This document shows, piece after piece, positions 10,535-20,714 of a stretch of 64,000 bases of DNA (position 1 is its first letter; every line of letters starts with the position of its first letter). Source of the DNA: Cytophagales bacterium (GTDB lineage Bacteria; Bacteroidota; Bacteroidia; Cytophagales; 172606-1); contig JAUJNL010000009.1 of the NCBI GenBank assembly GCA_030448185.1, positions 41,892-105,891 on the forward strand, written 5' to 3'. The position numbers were made by a program, and so were the translations under genes. The notes below the pieces were generated by a model. It did no database searches. It was not told where the DNA came from and saw nothing but the letters and a program-made list of their open reading frames with translations.

Positions 10535-11515
10535 TAGACTTGTTCGGGTTTGGTAATGAGGGTATTATTGCAAAAGTACAGAAAACCGGATTAGCATGAG
10601 AATCAGCATTTATCCTAACGCCAAGAGTGATCGGGATTACCGTTCAGCCGTAGGATTAGGTAAAGAACAGTTTAAGGCCTTGGCTGAGAAATTCAGTGCC
10701 TGTTATCAGGTACCCCAGTACGAGTTTGTGGAGAACTTCGGCCATGAGAGGGCGATCCAAAGCGGGGCAGAAGGTTTGTTTCTGGTCCTGTTTTACCTGA
10801 AAAACTATCCTACTCTGGACGTGTTGGCGATGAGTTTCGGGGTGAGCAGAAGTGTGGTAAGCGGTTATGTGAATCAATTTCAATCCATCCTCAAGACGGT
10901 ACTCCATCAGGAAAACGTTATGCCGTAGCGGGAATTTTCCAACAAAGAGCAACTGGAAGCAGCCTTGAAAGACGTACCGCTATTACGCTTTGATGCCACC
11001 GAAAGAGCTACGCAACGCCCCCAGCATGAGCAGCAACAGAAAGAGCAGTACTCCGGAAAAAAAAACAGCATACCCTGAAAAACACCCTTATTGCCAGTAC
11101 AATCGGCTGCATCTTATTTCTGGGTAAGACCGCTTGCGGGAGTAAACATGACTTTACCCTGCTCAAAGAAGAATTCGGCAAGGACTGGCTGGAGCAGTAT
11201 TTCCTGTGCGTGGATTTAGGTTATCAGGGCATTGATAAGCATTTTTCTTGTCAAGGCCTCATTCAGGGAATCAAACGCAGGAAAGGAGAGAAGCTTTTCC
11301 AATGGGAGAAAGAGTACAACCAGCGAGTCAGTAGACTTCGAATCAGAGTAGAACATGCTATAGCCGGATTAAAAAGATACCGGATACTCTGTGATAAGCT
11401 TAGAGTAAAATCCCTACAAGTAGCTGACCAAGTGGTAGAATTAGGAGCCGGATTATGGAACTACTATTTCAAGTCAAAATCAATAACTGCCTGATTTTAA
11501 ATAAGAACAAGTCTA
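10535..11515 (+). mobile_element. Decayed IS5-family insertion sequence
   Basis: Terminal inverted repeat TAGACTTGTTC (10535-10545) / GAACAAGTCTA (11505-11515). Transposase split into 10596-10928 and 11210-11494 (DLGYQGI...VEHAIAGLKRYRIL); internal stop at about 10926. Confidence 0.8.
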
Positions 11516-11797
11516 ATGAACGCACAAGATGGTTTTATTGAGAAAAATCAAAAGCAGCAAGTGCTTGATTCTATTCAACAGATGAAGGATTCGGTAGAGA
11601 ACAATCCTGGATGGGAAGCCGAAAAAAGGCAGGAGGCAAGTGATGCCCTCTCCCGGATTGGGGATTGTGTGGCCAGTGGCCGGGCTCCTTCCAAGACGGA
11701 TTTCGATGACCTGATGAAAGCGGTTGGCGATAATGAAGACCTTACCTCTCAGGCCCTGCAAATTGTGGAACGGTTCGGGTATATCCCATCACTTTAA
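11516..11797 (+). CDS. Hypothetical protein
   Basis: 93-aa ORF starting directly at the IS5 right end. Confidence 0.5.
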   Translation: MNAQDGFIEKNQKQQVLDSIQQMKDSVENNPGWEAEKRQEASDALSRIGDCVASGRAPSKTDFDDLMKAVGDNEDLTSQALQIVERFGYIPSL

Positions 11798-11871
11798 AAC
11801 TATAGGTCCGGCAGGTTACGGCCCTATATGTAAGTCCCGGTCATTCATTTTGTTTCGTTAAAACAAACCTT

Positions 11872-12243
11872 ATGGAAACAGTAGCACTGATAGCTCACAA
11901 CCAGAAAAAGAATGAAATGTTGGAATGGGTAAAAGAGCACCGGGATATACTGAAGAAGTACAAACTTGTGGGTACCGGCAGCACGGCTGAACTGATCAAT
12001 AGCATACTCGAATTGGGCGTAGAACCTTTCGGGCACGGTCCGCAAGGAGGCGATATCCTGCTGGCCGCTAAAATCCTTCAGGATGAAGTGCAAAGGATCA
12101 TCTTTTTTATGGACCCCCACACCCCTCATAGTCACGAACACGACATTCAGACCTTAATCAGAACGGCGGTCAGCAATAATATTCCGATTGCCCTGAATCG
12201 GGCTTCGGCCGATTATATGATGCGTGAGAAACCAGCTAAATAA
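11872..12243 (+). CDS. mgsA: Methylglyoxal synthase
   Basis: ALIAHNQKKNEML, KLVGTGSTAELI, HGPQGGDILLAAKI, FFMDPHTPHSHEHDIQTLIRTA. Confidence 0.93.
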   Translation: METVALIAHNQKKNEMLEWVKEHRDILKKYKLVGTGSTAELINSILELGVEPFGHGPQGGDILLAAKILQDEVQRIIFFMDPHTPHSHEHDIQTLIRTAVSNNIPIALNRASADYMMREKPAK

Positions 12244-12325
12244 GGCAGCCACCTATATTCGATTATAGGGCAGCCTCCCGGAAATCCTGGATGGCTGCTC
12301 TCGTTTCTTCTCTATGGGCTGGGCA

Positions 12326-13342
12326 TCAATGGGCTGCACCTGTCCTTACCGATTTAAGAGCTGGCAGTACTTCTTTGCCGAATGCTTCAATAAAAGGTTC
12401 CTGCTCCCGGTTCACGTTATGTAAAGTGATCCGGTCAAAGCCCATTTCCAGGTATTCACTGATCCAGTCAATGTGCCGGTTGGGGTCGGCCGAAATATGA
12501 ATAAATTCGTCGAGGTCTTCGGGACGAATAAATTGGGCCGCCTCGTCAAACTGACCTACCGTGCTGAAATCGGCCAGGACATTGGAGGTGAAGATATTAT
12601 TTCGCCACTGGTCAAAAGCGCCTTCCCGGGCGGCTTTCTCGGTAGCGGCGTAAGAAAGCTGAACTTTCAAAAATATAGGTTTCCCTTCCCCACCTCCCGC
12701 TTTAAAAGCATCTATCACGGGTTGTAGCTGCGCCTTGGGCCGCGAAATGGTAATTAGTCCATCAGCCCAACTTCCCACCCAGCGGGCTGTCTCCTCAGTA
12801 ATAGCTGCGCCAATCAGCATGGGTGGTTTTTCGGGCCGGGTGTAGAGTTTCGCATTTTCTACCGTTACCAATCCTTTATACCTTACAGTTTGGCCAGCCC
12901 ATAAAGCCCGGATGATGTGGGCACATTCAAGCAAACGGGCATTCCGTTCCTGTTTGGTAGGCCAACGTTCACCGGTAATGTGTTCGTTTACGTTTTGCCC
13001 GGTCCCCACAATCAGGGTGAATTTGCCGGGAAACATTTCTTCCAGGGTAGCGGCCGCCTGGGCCACAATAGCCGGATGGTACCGCTGGCCGGGAGCTGTT
13101 ACGACCATGTGAGGGATGCCCGTTGCCTGCAAAGAGGCACCGAGCCAGGCATAGGCAAAACCACTCTGGCCCTGCCTTTCACTCCAGGGAAAGAAATGAT
13201 CCGATGAAGAGACAAAATCAAAGCCGGCCGCTTTGGCCTGCTGAGCTAATTGCACCAGATGACTGGGCTTAAACTGTTCGTGGGAAGCGTGAAATCCTAA
13301 TAGGGCCATACGGTTATAAATGAGCAGGTACTGAGGTATCAA
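12326..13342 (-). CDS. LLM-class F420/FMN-dependent oxidoreductase (TIGR03885-like)
   Basis: FGYHASHEQFKPS-type start (GFHASHEQFKPSHLVQLAQQAKAAGFDFVSSSDHFFPWSERQGQSGFAYAWLGA), VNEHITGERWP. Confidence 0.85.
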   Translation of the reverse strand: MIPQYLLIYNRMALLGFHASHEQFKPSHLVQLAQQAKAAGFDFVSSSDHFFPWSERQGQSGFAYAWLGASLQATGIPHMVVTAPGQRYHPAIVAQAAATLEEMFPGKFTLIVGTGQNVNEHITGERWPTKQERNARLLECAHIIRALWAGQTVRYKGLVTVENAKLYTRPEKPPMLIGAAITEETARWVGSWADGLITISRPKAQLQPVIDAFKAGGGEGKPIFLKVQLSYAATEKAAREGAFDQWRNNIFTSNVLADFSTVGQFDEAAQFIRPEDLDEFIHISADPNRHIDWISEYLEMGFDRITLHNVNREQEPFIEAFGKEVLPALKSVRTGAAH

Positions 13343-13465
13343 TGGTTGTAATGACTAATACCTATCTTGTTTAATAAATAGAAAACAGGATAAGTTTTAT
13401 ACGTAAAGAAAGGCTATAAGTAGACATTCCATGAGCGGCCCGGCCTACAATTGTTCCTTAAGACT

Positions 13466-13990
13466 CTACTTACGGATGAGGGCCGAGTACAAATTGGCTC
13501 TCCCAAAGAGGGAAGGTTTTTCCTGCAGCTTCCCCACCAAAGGGTATCCTAACGGGCCAAATAAGTCCGGTAAGGATGCATACCTGATGGGATAGGGCAC
13601 CCAAGGATTGGGTATATTCGTGTCGTATTCCACCAGCAGGAAATAACCCCTCTGGTTAAGGTACTGGCTCAACTTCGTAATACAAGCGGCTTTATCCTGT
13701 ACATAATGCAACGAATTAGCCATTAGTATTCCATCCAGGCCTGAGAAAGGGAGCGGGTCGGCGATAAAATCCAGTTGCTGTTGTTGAATCAATACCTGAT
13801 TGGGATTGGGCAGTGTTTTTAATCCTATAGTATCCTTATCAATGGCGTAAATCACACTGTGCACTGGCAATTGGTGGGCCAGTGCGTACGTAAACAAGCC
13901 GTTGCCGCATCCCAGATCGGCCCAGGTAGCGGGTCTTGGCTCAGCCGGATTCTTATGTTTGATCAACGCGATAGCATCGGTAAGGTCCAT
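13466..13990 (-). CDS. Class I SAM-dependent methyltransferase
   Basis: WADLGCGNGLFTYALA (motif I); GILMANSLHYVQDK. Confidence 0.85.
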   Translation of the reverse strand: MDLTDAIALIKHKNPAEPRPATWADLGCGNGLFTYALAHQLPVHSVIYAIDKDTIGLKTLPNPNQVLIQQQQLDFIADPLPFSGLDGILMANSLHYVQDKAACITKLSQYLNQRGYFLLVEYDTNIPNPWVPYPIRYASLPDLFGPLGYPLVGKLQEKPSLFGRANLYSALIRK

Positions 13991-14581
13991 AGCAGAAAAG
14001 GTATTTTTTTAAATAGACGAGGGAGCAAATGAAATGGGAACATTAATATACGCGGATACCAAATAGCAAAAGATCAGCGATATTGTTAAGAATGGAAATA
14101 TAAGGAGCGCTGCTGAAGTGCACATCATCCCGTTCTCACCTGTTAATTGAGAAAATGTAGATCATAGACTACATCCCGGTTAAGCGCTTGCATCGAAGAC
14201 ATATTAGAAAAATAGTATAATCGTCTGTAAGCGTATAAGTCTATTTTTAAATAAAAATATCCTACTACTTATAAAAAAACCAGAACTATACTTTTATTTT
14301 TAAACTTAGTACGCTAATTACAGTATAAATTATTAATTATGTTCCTATTTTTAAAAAGGCATAGTTGCCGAAACAGATTTTTTTGCTCCAATGCTGTTTT
14401 CTTGGAAAAAGAATAGATATGGCACCGGGTACTGGGAATACAGCAATGAAGCCGCCCAAGGATAAAGATTAATGAAGCCAGCTATTGAGGCCAGGGCAAA
14501 GTTTTGATCAAAACCGGGCCTTTAGTACTGGTCATTTACCAGATACAGTATATACAACCGCAATTACAACCGTAAAGATGT

Positions 14582-16057
14582 ATGAGACAAGATGTTGCAT
14601 CCATAAACAGAAGTGTTTTCAATGCGTATGTGAGTGAACCGGGCCTGCTGGACGAAGTGTTCAATGAAAATAATTTGGTAAAGGATCATTACAGAAAGGT
14701 TTTTACCCAGTTTAGCCGCTACTCCACTGATGATCTCAATAAGATCAATGAGTACGCCAAGCTTTCTTTTTTTAACCAGGGCGTTACGTTTGCCGTGTAC
14801 TCGGAGAACCTGAAAGGCATTGAACGCATCTTCCCATTTGATTTTTTTCCGCGGATTATTCCGAACAAAGAATGGGAAAAACTGGAGAAAGGACTGCTGC
14901 AGCGAACCCTGGCGATTAATCTTTTCCTGGAAGACATTTACCACGATAAAAAGATTCTCAAAGATGGGGTAGTACCCGCCGAGCTGATCTTCAGTTCTAA
15001 TTTTTACAACCGGGAGATGATTAATATCAACCCGGCAGGAGGGGTTTACGCCCATGTTTCCGGCACCGACCTGATCAAACACAGCGACGGGGAATATTAC
15101 GTGCTGGAAGATAATATCCGTTGTCCTTCGGGGGTAAGCTACGTGCTCTCCAACCGGGAAGCCATGAAACGGACCCTATCCAACCTGTTCCTGAGCCACC
15201 AGGTGCTGCCCGTACAGGACTACCCGGAACAGTTGCTGGCCATTATCCAGTCGGTGGCTCCCGATGGCATTGACAATCCTAACTGCGTAGTGTTGTCGCC
15301 GGGAATGTATAACTCAGCCTATTATGAGCATTCCTTTCTGGCCCAGAGCATGGGCATTCCGCTGGTGGAAGGACGGGACCTGTTCGTGGACCGGAACTTT
15401 GTGTACATGAAGACCATCTACGGACCGGAACGGGTAGATGTGATTTACCGGCGGGTAGATGACGATTTTATTGATCCTTTATCCTTCCGGGCGGACTCCG
15501 TGTTGGGGGTTCCAGGGATCATGGGCGCCTACCGCGAGGGAAATGTATCGCTGCTTAATGCTCCGGGTACCGGGGCTGCGGATGACAAGGCCGTCTATAC
15601 GTACATTCCGGCCATTATTAAATATTACCTGGGTGAAGATCCGATTCTGAACAATGTGCACACCTACCACTGCGAATCGGACGGTGATTTCCGTTACGTG
15701 CTGGAGCATATGCAAAACCTGGTGATTAAACCCGTAGATGAGTCGGGTGGATACGGGGTGTTCATTGGCAGCAAAGCGAGTAAAGAAGAACTGGCCCAGT
15801 ATAAAAGAATCATTACCGCCAACCGGCGTAAGTACATCGCCCAGCCGATTATGTCCTTATCCGTGCATCCTACCTACATTGAAGAGAATGGATGCTTTGA
15901 GCACCGTCATATCGACTTAAGGACCTACTGCCTGATGGGTAAGAAAAAGCAGTTTGTGCTGAAGGGCGGCTTAACCCGGGTCGCACTCACGAAAGGCAGC
16001 CTGATTGTAAACTCCTCGCAAGGCGGTGGGTCTAAAGATACCTGGGTGCTGGAGTGA
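14582..16057 (+). CDS. Circularly permuted type 2 ATP-grasp protein
   Basis: LEDNIRCPSGVSYVLSNR, VDESGGYGVFIGSKAS, RHIDLRTYCLMG, SQGGGSKDTWVLE. Confidence 0.93.
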   Translation: MRQDVASINRSVFNAYVSEPGLLDEVFNENNLVKDHYRKVFTQFSRYSTDDLNKINEYAKLSFFNQGVTFAVYSENLKGIERIFPFDFFPRIIPNKEWEKLEKGLLQRTLAINLFLEDIYHDKKILKDGVVPAELIFSSNFYNREMININPAGGVYAHVSGTDLIKHSDGEYYVLEDNIRCPSGVSYVLSNREAMKRTLSNLFLSHQVLPVQDYPEQLLAIIQSVAPDGIDNPNCVVLSPGMYNSAYYEHSFLAQSMGIPLVEGRDLFVDRNFVYMKTIYGPERVDVIYRRVDDDFIDPLSFRADSVLGVPGIMGAYREGNVSLLNAPGTGAADDKAVYTYIPAIIKYYLGEDPILNNVHTYHCESDGDFRYVLEHMQNLVIKPVDESGGYGVFIGSKASKEELAQYKRIITANRRKYIAQPIMSLSVHPTYIEENGCFEHRHIDLRTYCLMGKKKQFVLKGGLTRVALTKGSLIVNSSQGGGSKDTWVLE

Positions 16058-16241
16058 TGTGCTGATTTGGCAATGTGCTGATGTGCGAATAAAGAGTTGA
16101 CTATTAATACGCCGTGAAAGATTGCCTTTAACTGCGCAAAGCGTGATAACCATTCAGCAATCAAACAATTTAACCAGTCCATCCTTCAATTCTTCTGTAA
16201 TTCAACAATTTAACCATCCGCACATTATCTAATCCGCACAT
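16057..16241. repeat. Octad array with inverted partner between the ATP-grasp and alpha-E genes
   Basis: ATGTGCTG ATTTGGCA ATGTGCTG ATGTGCGA at 16057-16088; reverse-complement octads at about 16148-16241. Confidence 0.8.
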
Positions 16242-16247
16242 CAACTT

Positions 16248-17195
16248 ATGTTATCAAGAATCGCCAATAGCCTGTTCTGGATGGGCCGGTACCTGGAGCG
16301 GGCCGAACATACGGCCCGGTATGCCAGGGTTCACTACTGTTCTTCGTTAGATGCGCCGCTGGTGCAGAAAAAGGAGTTTGTTATGGAGTCCAGTCTCAAT
16401 CTTTCGGGCCTGTTGTATGAGTACAAAAAGGCGCATGGCACCCTGGAAGACGAAAAAGTGCTTTATACCATCACCTTACAGGAATCGAACCCCTTGTCGA
16501 TCAGAGCCTGCGTGAATAGTGCCCGTGAAAATGCCCGCGGGGCCCGCGATTCTCTTTCTTCGGAACTATGGGAATCTATCAATCGGTTCTACCATTACGT
16601 GAATAACTATTCCGAGGCCGACCTGAACGACAAAGGTATTTACAACTTCACTGATAAAGTAGTCGAAAACTGCGCCATCGTAAACGGATACGTACATAAG
16701 TCACTCATTCATAATGAGGTGTGGTCATTTATCCATTTAGGTATGCACCTGGAAAGAGCTAACCAGATCACGCGGATCCTGATTGCCAAGACCAACGATA
16801 TGGGTAAAGCCGCTACGCAGAAACTCGGCAAAGTGGTAGAAAACTATCAGTGCGTAACCCTGCTTAAGAGTGCCGAGGCGTTTGACATGAGCCGTACGTA
16901 TTATAAAGCGGTGCCTAATTACCATGACTCACTGGAGTTTCTGATTCTGAACAATGATTTTCCCCGGTCTATTTGTTATAATCTGACCCGTATGGGCCGA
17001 TACCTCGACCGGATAAATCATTCGAAGCTGCAGGAGAAAGATTCGCTGGAGTTTACCGTCGGGAAGATATGTGCTACGCTTCACTACCTGACGATCCAGG
17101 AAATTGAGGGCGACGTATTAATCTTCCTGAACAATATGCTGCTCAGCATTAATAAAATAGGGGAACTGATTGAGAAAAAATACTTAAATTATTAA
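16248..17195 (+). CDS. Alpha-E domain-containing protein
   Basis: MLSRIANSLFWMGRYLERAEHTAR start; NARGARDSLSSELWESIN. Confidence 0.93.
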   Translation: MLSRIANSLFWMGRYLERAEHTARYARVHYCSSLDAPLVQKKEFVMESSLNLSGLLYEYKKAHGTLEDEKVLYTITLQESNPLSIRACVNSARENARGARDSLSSELWESINRFYHYVNNYSEADLNDKGIYNFTDKVVENCAIVNGYVHKSLIHNEVWSFIHLGMHLERANQITRILIAKTNDMGKAATQKLGKVVENYQCVTLLKSAEAFDMSRTYYKAVPNYHDSLEFLILNNDFPRSICYNLTRMGRYLDRINHSKLQEKDSLEFTVGKICATLHYLTIQEIEGDVLIFLNNMLLSINKIGELIEKKYLNY

Positions 17196-17200
17196 CAGGG

Positions 17201-18058
17201 ATGCGATACACCATTGAATACCAATCATATAATGTATACCAGCACCCAGTGAAGGAAGCTATTTTTGAATTTAGGGTACTGCCTTGTAATGACGAGACTC
17301 AGGCCGTAACTACCTATTCATTAATCAACTCCATTGGTGAGCCGGTGTTCAGCTTCAAAAACCTGTTTGGTTTTGAAGTAAACCGCATCCGGACGGTAGC
17401 TGGATTCAAGGAGTTCACCTTTAGGCTGAATGCCGTAGTGCAGAAGAATGAAAGTGAGCTTTTTCCGTATTCCGTATTGTCTCCCGAAGAGGAGCAGACA
17501 GAACTTACTGCAAAAGCCTTTTATATTGATTACCACCTGTATCTTCTGCAAAGCTATTATACGATTCTGGCCCCGGAAAACCGAGAACATGTTTTGGAGT
17601 TTGACCGGAGTCAGCCCTTATCCACGTACTTGCAATTGCTGAATGGGTACGTACATTCCATGCTGAGCTATCAGAAGGACACTACGGACGTAAAAACCAC
17701 CGCCAACGAGGCCCTTAATATCCGGTCTGGGGTATGTCAGGATTTTGTGCACCTGTTCATTGCCATGGCCCGGTACAAAGGCATTCCGGCCCGGTACGTT
17801 TCAGGGTATCTGAATCAGGGAAAAAGCTTTATCGGATCGGCCCTAATGCATGCCTGGGTAGAAGCGTTTATACCCGGCGTAGGCTGGAAGGGTTTTGACC
17901 CGACCAATAACCTACTGGTAGATACGAACTACATTAAAGTTTCGCACGGCGCCGATTATGCCGATTGCAGTCCAATTAAAGGCGTACTGAAAACGAAAGG
18001 AGACAACACTACTTCCTACCGGGTAAAAGTCTCTTCTCAGCAACAACAGCAACAATAA
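17201..18058 (+). CDS. Transglutaminase family protein
   Basis: SGVCQDFVHLFIAMARYKGIPARYVSGYL, HAWVEAFIPGVGWKGFDPTNN (Cys-His-Asp). Confidence 0.93.
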   Translation: MRYTIEYQSYNVYQHPVKEAIFEFRVLPCNDETQAVTTYSLINSIGEPVFSFKNLFGFEVNRIRTVAGFKEFTFRLNAVVQKNESELFPYSVLSPEEEQTELTAKAFYIDYHLYLLQSYYTILAPENREHVLEFDRSQPLSTYLQLLNGYVHSMLSYQKDTTDVKTTANEALNIRSGVCQDFVHLFIAMARYKGIPARYVSGYLNQGKSFIGSALMHAWVEAFIPGVGWKGFDPTNNLLVDTNYIKVSHGADYADCSPIKGVLKTKGDNTTSYRVKVSSQQQQQQ

Positions 18059-18219
18059 AACGGACAATCTGGTCCATCAGTTAATTTAACTGCTTACATT
18101 CGGGTTTAATTTCCGCGTCAATTAAACATTTCATATTCAGATGTAGGTACTCGATCAACTAGTTCAGGTTGAGTAAAACGCTGGAATATAAGCTGATAAT
18201 TAATTTATAATCGCTACTT

Positions 18220-19052
18220 ATGACATATTGTTTAGGGATAAAAGTTAAAGAGGGACTTGTGGCAATAGCCGATACCCGCATTACCTCCGGCACCGATACC
18301 ACCACCAAAAAGAAGATATCTATTCATCAGGCAGATCATTCTTCACTGTTTATAATGACCAGCGGTCTCCGGTCGGTAAGAGATAAAGCCATTACCTATT
18401 TTAAAGATTTAATGGAGGAACATGGTGCATTTAATAAATTATACAAAGCCGTTAATGCCTTTGGGGAACAGGTACGCCGGGTAGCGGAGGAGGACCGGGG
18501 GGCTCTGGAAAGATCCGGGTTTAAATTTAACCTGAATACCATCATTGGCGGTCAGCTGAAAGATGATGATGAGCACAAGCTCTATTTGCTGTATCCGGAA
18601 GGCAACTGGGTGGAACTGGACCAAGGATCACCCTTCGTTATTATTGGCAATTCCGGCTACGGCAAACCCATCCTGAGCCGTACACTGGATACTCGTTCCA
18701 GTATAGATCAGGCCTTGAAGGCAGGGTTCCTTTCTTTTGATTCTACCCGGGTAAGTGCCAATGACGTGGATTTTCCCATTGACGTGGTTCTTTATAAAAG
18801 AGACAGTTTTGGTAGTGATGTACACAGGGACGAACAACAAGTCCTGGACGGATTGAAGTGGTTCGTTCTATAACAGACAGATTTGCTAGTTCTGAACACC
18901 GGTACGAAAAAAAAGACCTGGAACATATTTCAGACCTGTGGGAGCCCGAATTACAAGCTATTCGGAGCAATATACCGGAAGAATGGATGGAAGTGGCTTT
19001 GAATAAGTTATCCCACGCTAAAGCAGAAGTAACCCCAAACAATCATCTATGA
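18220..19052 (+). pseudogene. Anbu-type proteasome-like peptidase, frameshifted near the C-terminus
   Basis: 18220-18873 encodes MTYCLGIKVKEGLVAIADTRITSGTD... with Thr2. The likely C-terminus (EHRYEKKDLEHISDLWEPELQAI) continues in another frame at 18858-19052. May be functional with an alternative C-terminus. Confidence 0.75.
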
Positions 19053-19918
19053 GATTCCGGGTAGCCAGCGAAATTATTTATGATGTTCATTCTCCCAGCA
19101 CGATTATTTTAAATATTCATGCTCTTAGAACGCCTACTCAAACTGTACTGGAGGAAACGTTCCAAATAGAGCCCTACGTAAAGACGAAAGAACTGAATTC
19201 CGCAAATGGTGAAAATCGTCTGGTACAGTTCGAAACCCTGGAAAACAAACACCTGCATCTTTCCTACCAGGCAGTAGTAGATGCTAGTCATACCTTAATG
19301 GATAGCCATCAGTTATCCGATAGCCCGGTCATGCAACTGGACGCCTCAGTAGTCCCTTATCTTTTTGCTAGCCGTTACTGTCAGTCCGACAAATTGGGCA
19401 AACTGGCTTACGATAAGTTTGGCTCCTTTGAGGGTGCTTATGCCAAAGTAGTAGCTATTACTGAATGGATTTATAAAAATGTAGATTATCTAAGCGGCAG
19501 TACAAACTCCCAAACCTCAGCCTATGATACGGTAACCCAGCGGACGGGCGTATGCCGTGACTTTGCCCACTTAGGCATTGCCTTATGCCGGGCCCTGTCT
19601 ATTCCGGCCCGGTATTTTACGGGGTATGCTCATCAATTGAATCCGCCGGATTTCCATGCGTGCTTTGAAGCTTTTATCGGAGGCCAATGGCTGATTTTTG
19701 ACCCTACCCGGCTAGCCCCGCTGAATGGTTTGGTTAAGATAGCTACCAGTTTCGACGCGGCCCATGCATCCATTGCCACTATTTTCGGAAGTATTACTTG
19801 CACTGGCATGACAGTAACGTGCGAAGCTTTAGATCCCGACTTTTTGCCCTTTAACCATCAGGATCTACCCACCAGAGCTTTGACACTTAGTGGCTATCTG
19901 AAAATCTCAGGAGAATAG
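19049..19918 (+). CDS. Transglutaminase family protein
   Basis: TGVCRDFAHLGIALCRALSIPARYFTGYA, HACFEAFIGGQWLIFDPTR; last codons overlap an IS5-type terminal repeat. Confidence 0.92.
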   Translation: MRFRVASEIIYDVHSPSTIILNIHALRTPTQTVLEETFQIEPYVKTKELNSANGENRLVQFETLENKHLHLSYQAVVDASHTLMDSHQLSDSPVMQLDASVVPYLFASRYCQSDKLGKLAYDKFGSFEGAYAKVVAITEWIYKNVDYLSGSTNSQTSAYDTVTQRTGVCRDFAHLGIALCRALSIPARYFTGYAHQLNPPDFHACFEAFIGGQWLIFDPTRLAPLNGLVKIATSFDAAHASIATIFGSITCTGMTVTCEALDPDFLPFNHQDLPTRALTLSGYLKISGE

Positions 19919-20297
19919 TAGTTTTGAAAGACACGACTCAAGCAAAACACCCTCTCCCTGAAGCGTTGGAAAGCTGAAAGTACGATAAAGCGGGCCTATT
20001 TACCAAGTGAAGTATTATGGTTTAGGGCCATCGCACCAAATTTGAGGCATTTTAAGGCAAAAGCACCTTAAATGCTTCAAATAACAATTGATAATTTGGG
20101 CAACTGACCATTTTGTGAACCAATACCAAAAAATTTGGCACAACGTGCATCAGGGTGTACCCGTGAATATTGTGAAGGCACATTCAAAATGCCTCAAATT
20201 TGGTGCGATGGCCCTAATTATGGTTAGCCCTTCCACCAATGTTCTGGAAGAATTGTACGCTTGCCCACCCTTTCCAGATTTTCGGATAGACTCTAAG
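19888..20297 (+). mobile_element. Internally deleted IS5-family derivative containing a nested MITE
   Basis: Left end TTAGTGGCTATCTGAAAATCTCAGGAG matches the IS end at 47718 (TTAGTACCTATCCGAAAACCTCAGGAG). Transposase N-terminus (MKRWKAESTIKRAYLPSEVLW) is fused to the C-terminus (WKNCTLAHPF). Right end is TTTTCGGATAGAC. Confidence 0.75.
20023..20216. mobile_element. 194-bp MITE with 31-bp perfect terminal inverted repeats and 9-bp target duplication
   Basis: TAGGGCCATCGCACCAAATTTGAGGCATTTT at 20023-20053, its reverse complement at 20186-20216; ATTATGGTT at 20014-20022 and 20217-20225. Confidence 0.9.
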
Positions 20298-20483
20298 CCA
20301 GCAACTCAACCATGAGCAAGACTTTCCTTTATTGTCGGTTCCTGATATCAAGTTTGCCCTGGCTATGACTTTACCCAGAAAAAGCACTACCCTTGAGCAG
20401 GTCTTTGCTATGATTACAAACCGCCATAAACAGTGTCAATATGATATTGACCGTTACAAAACTTAAACTGTTTAAGTAGTATT

Positions 20484-20586
20484 AGGCTGGCCCGAAAACT
20501 CTCGTTTCCGTCCCCTCCAGAGAGGGACTTTCAAACTACGATAGTTTCACTCCCCTCTGGGCAGGAGAGGGGCAGAGGGTGAGGTG
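20484..20586. repeat. Dispersed repeat copy 2
   Basis: aggctggcccgaaaactctcgtttccgtcccctccagagagggactt...tcactcccctctgggcaggagagg...ggtgagg. Confidence 0.85.
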
Positions 20587-20714
20587 TTAAAAGGTCTTTT
20601 AGCCTTCTACGGGCAGGAAATTGCTTGATTTTTATGAATTTCCTTTCGTTTGCCTATTTAAATGCTGATCTTCAGCTGACTAATTGCGATGCGCCACTTG
20701 CCCTGAATGATTGT

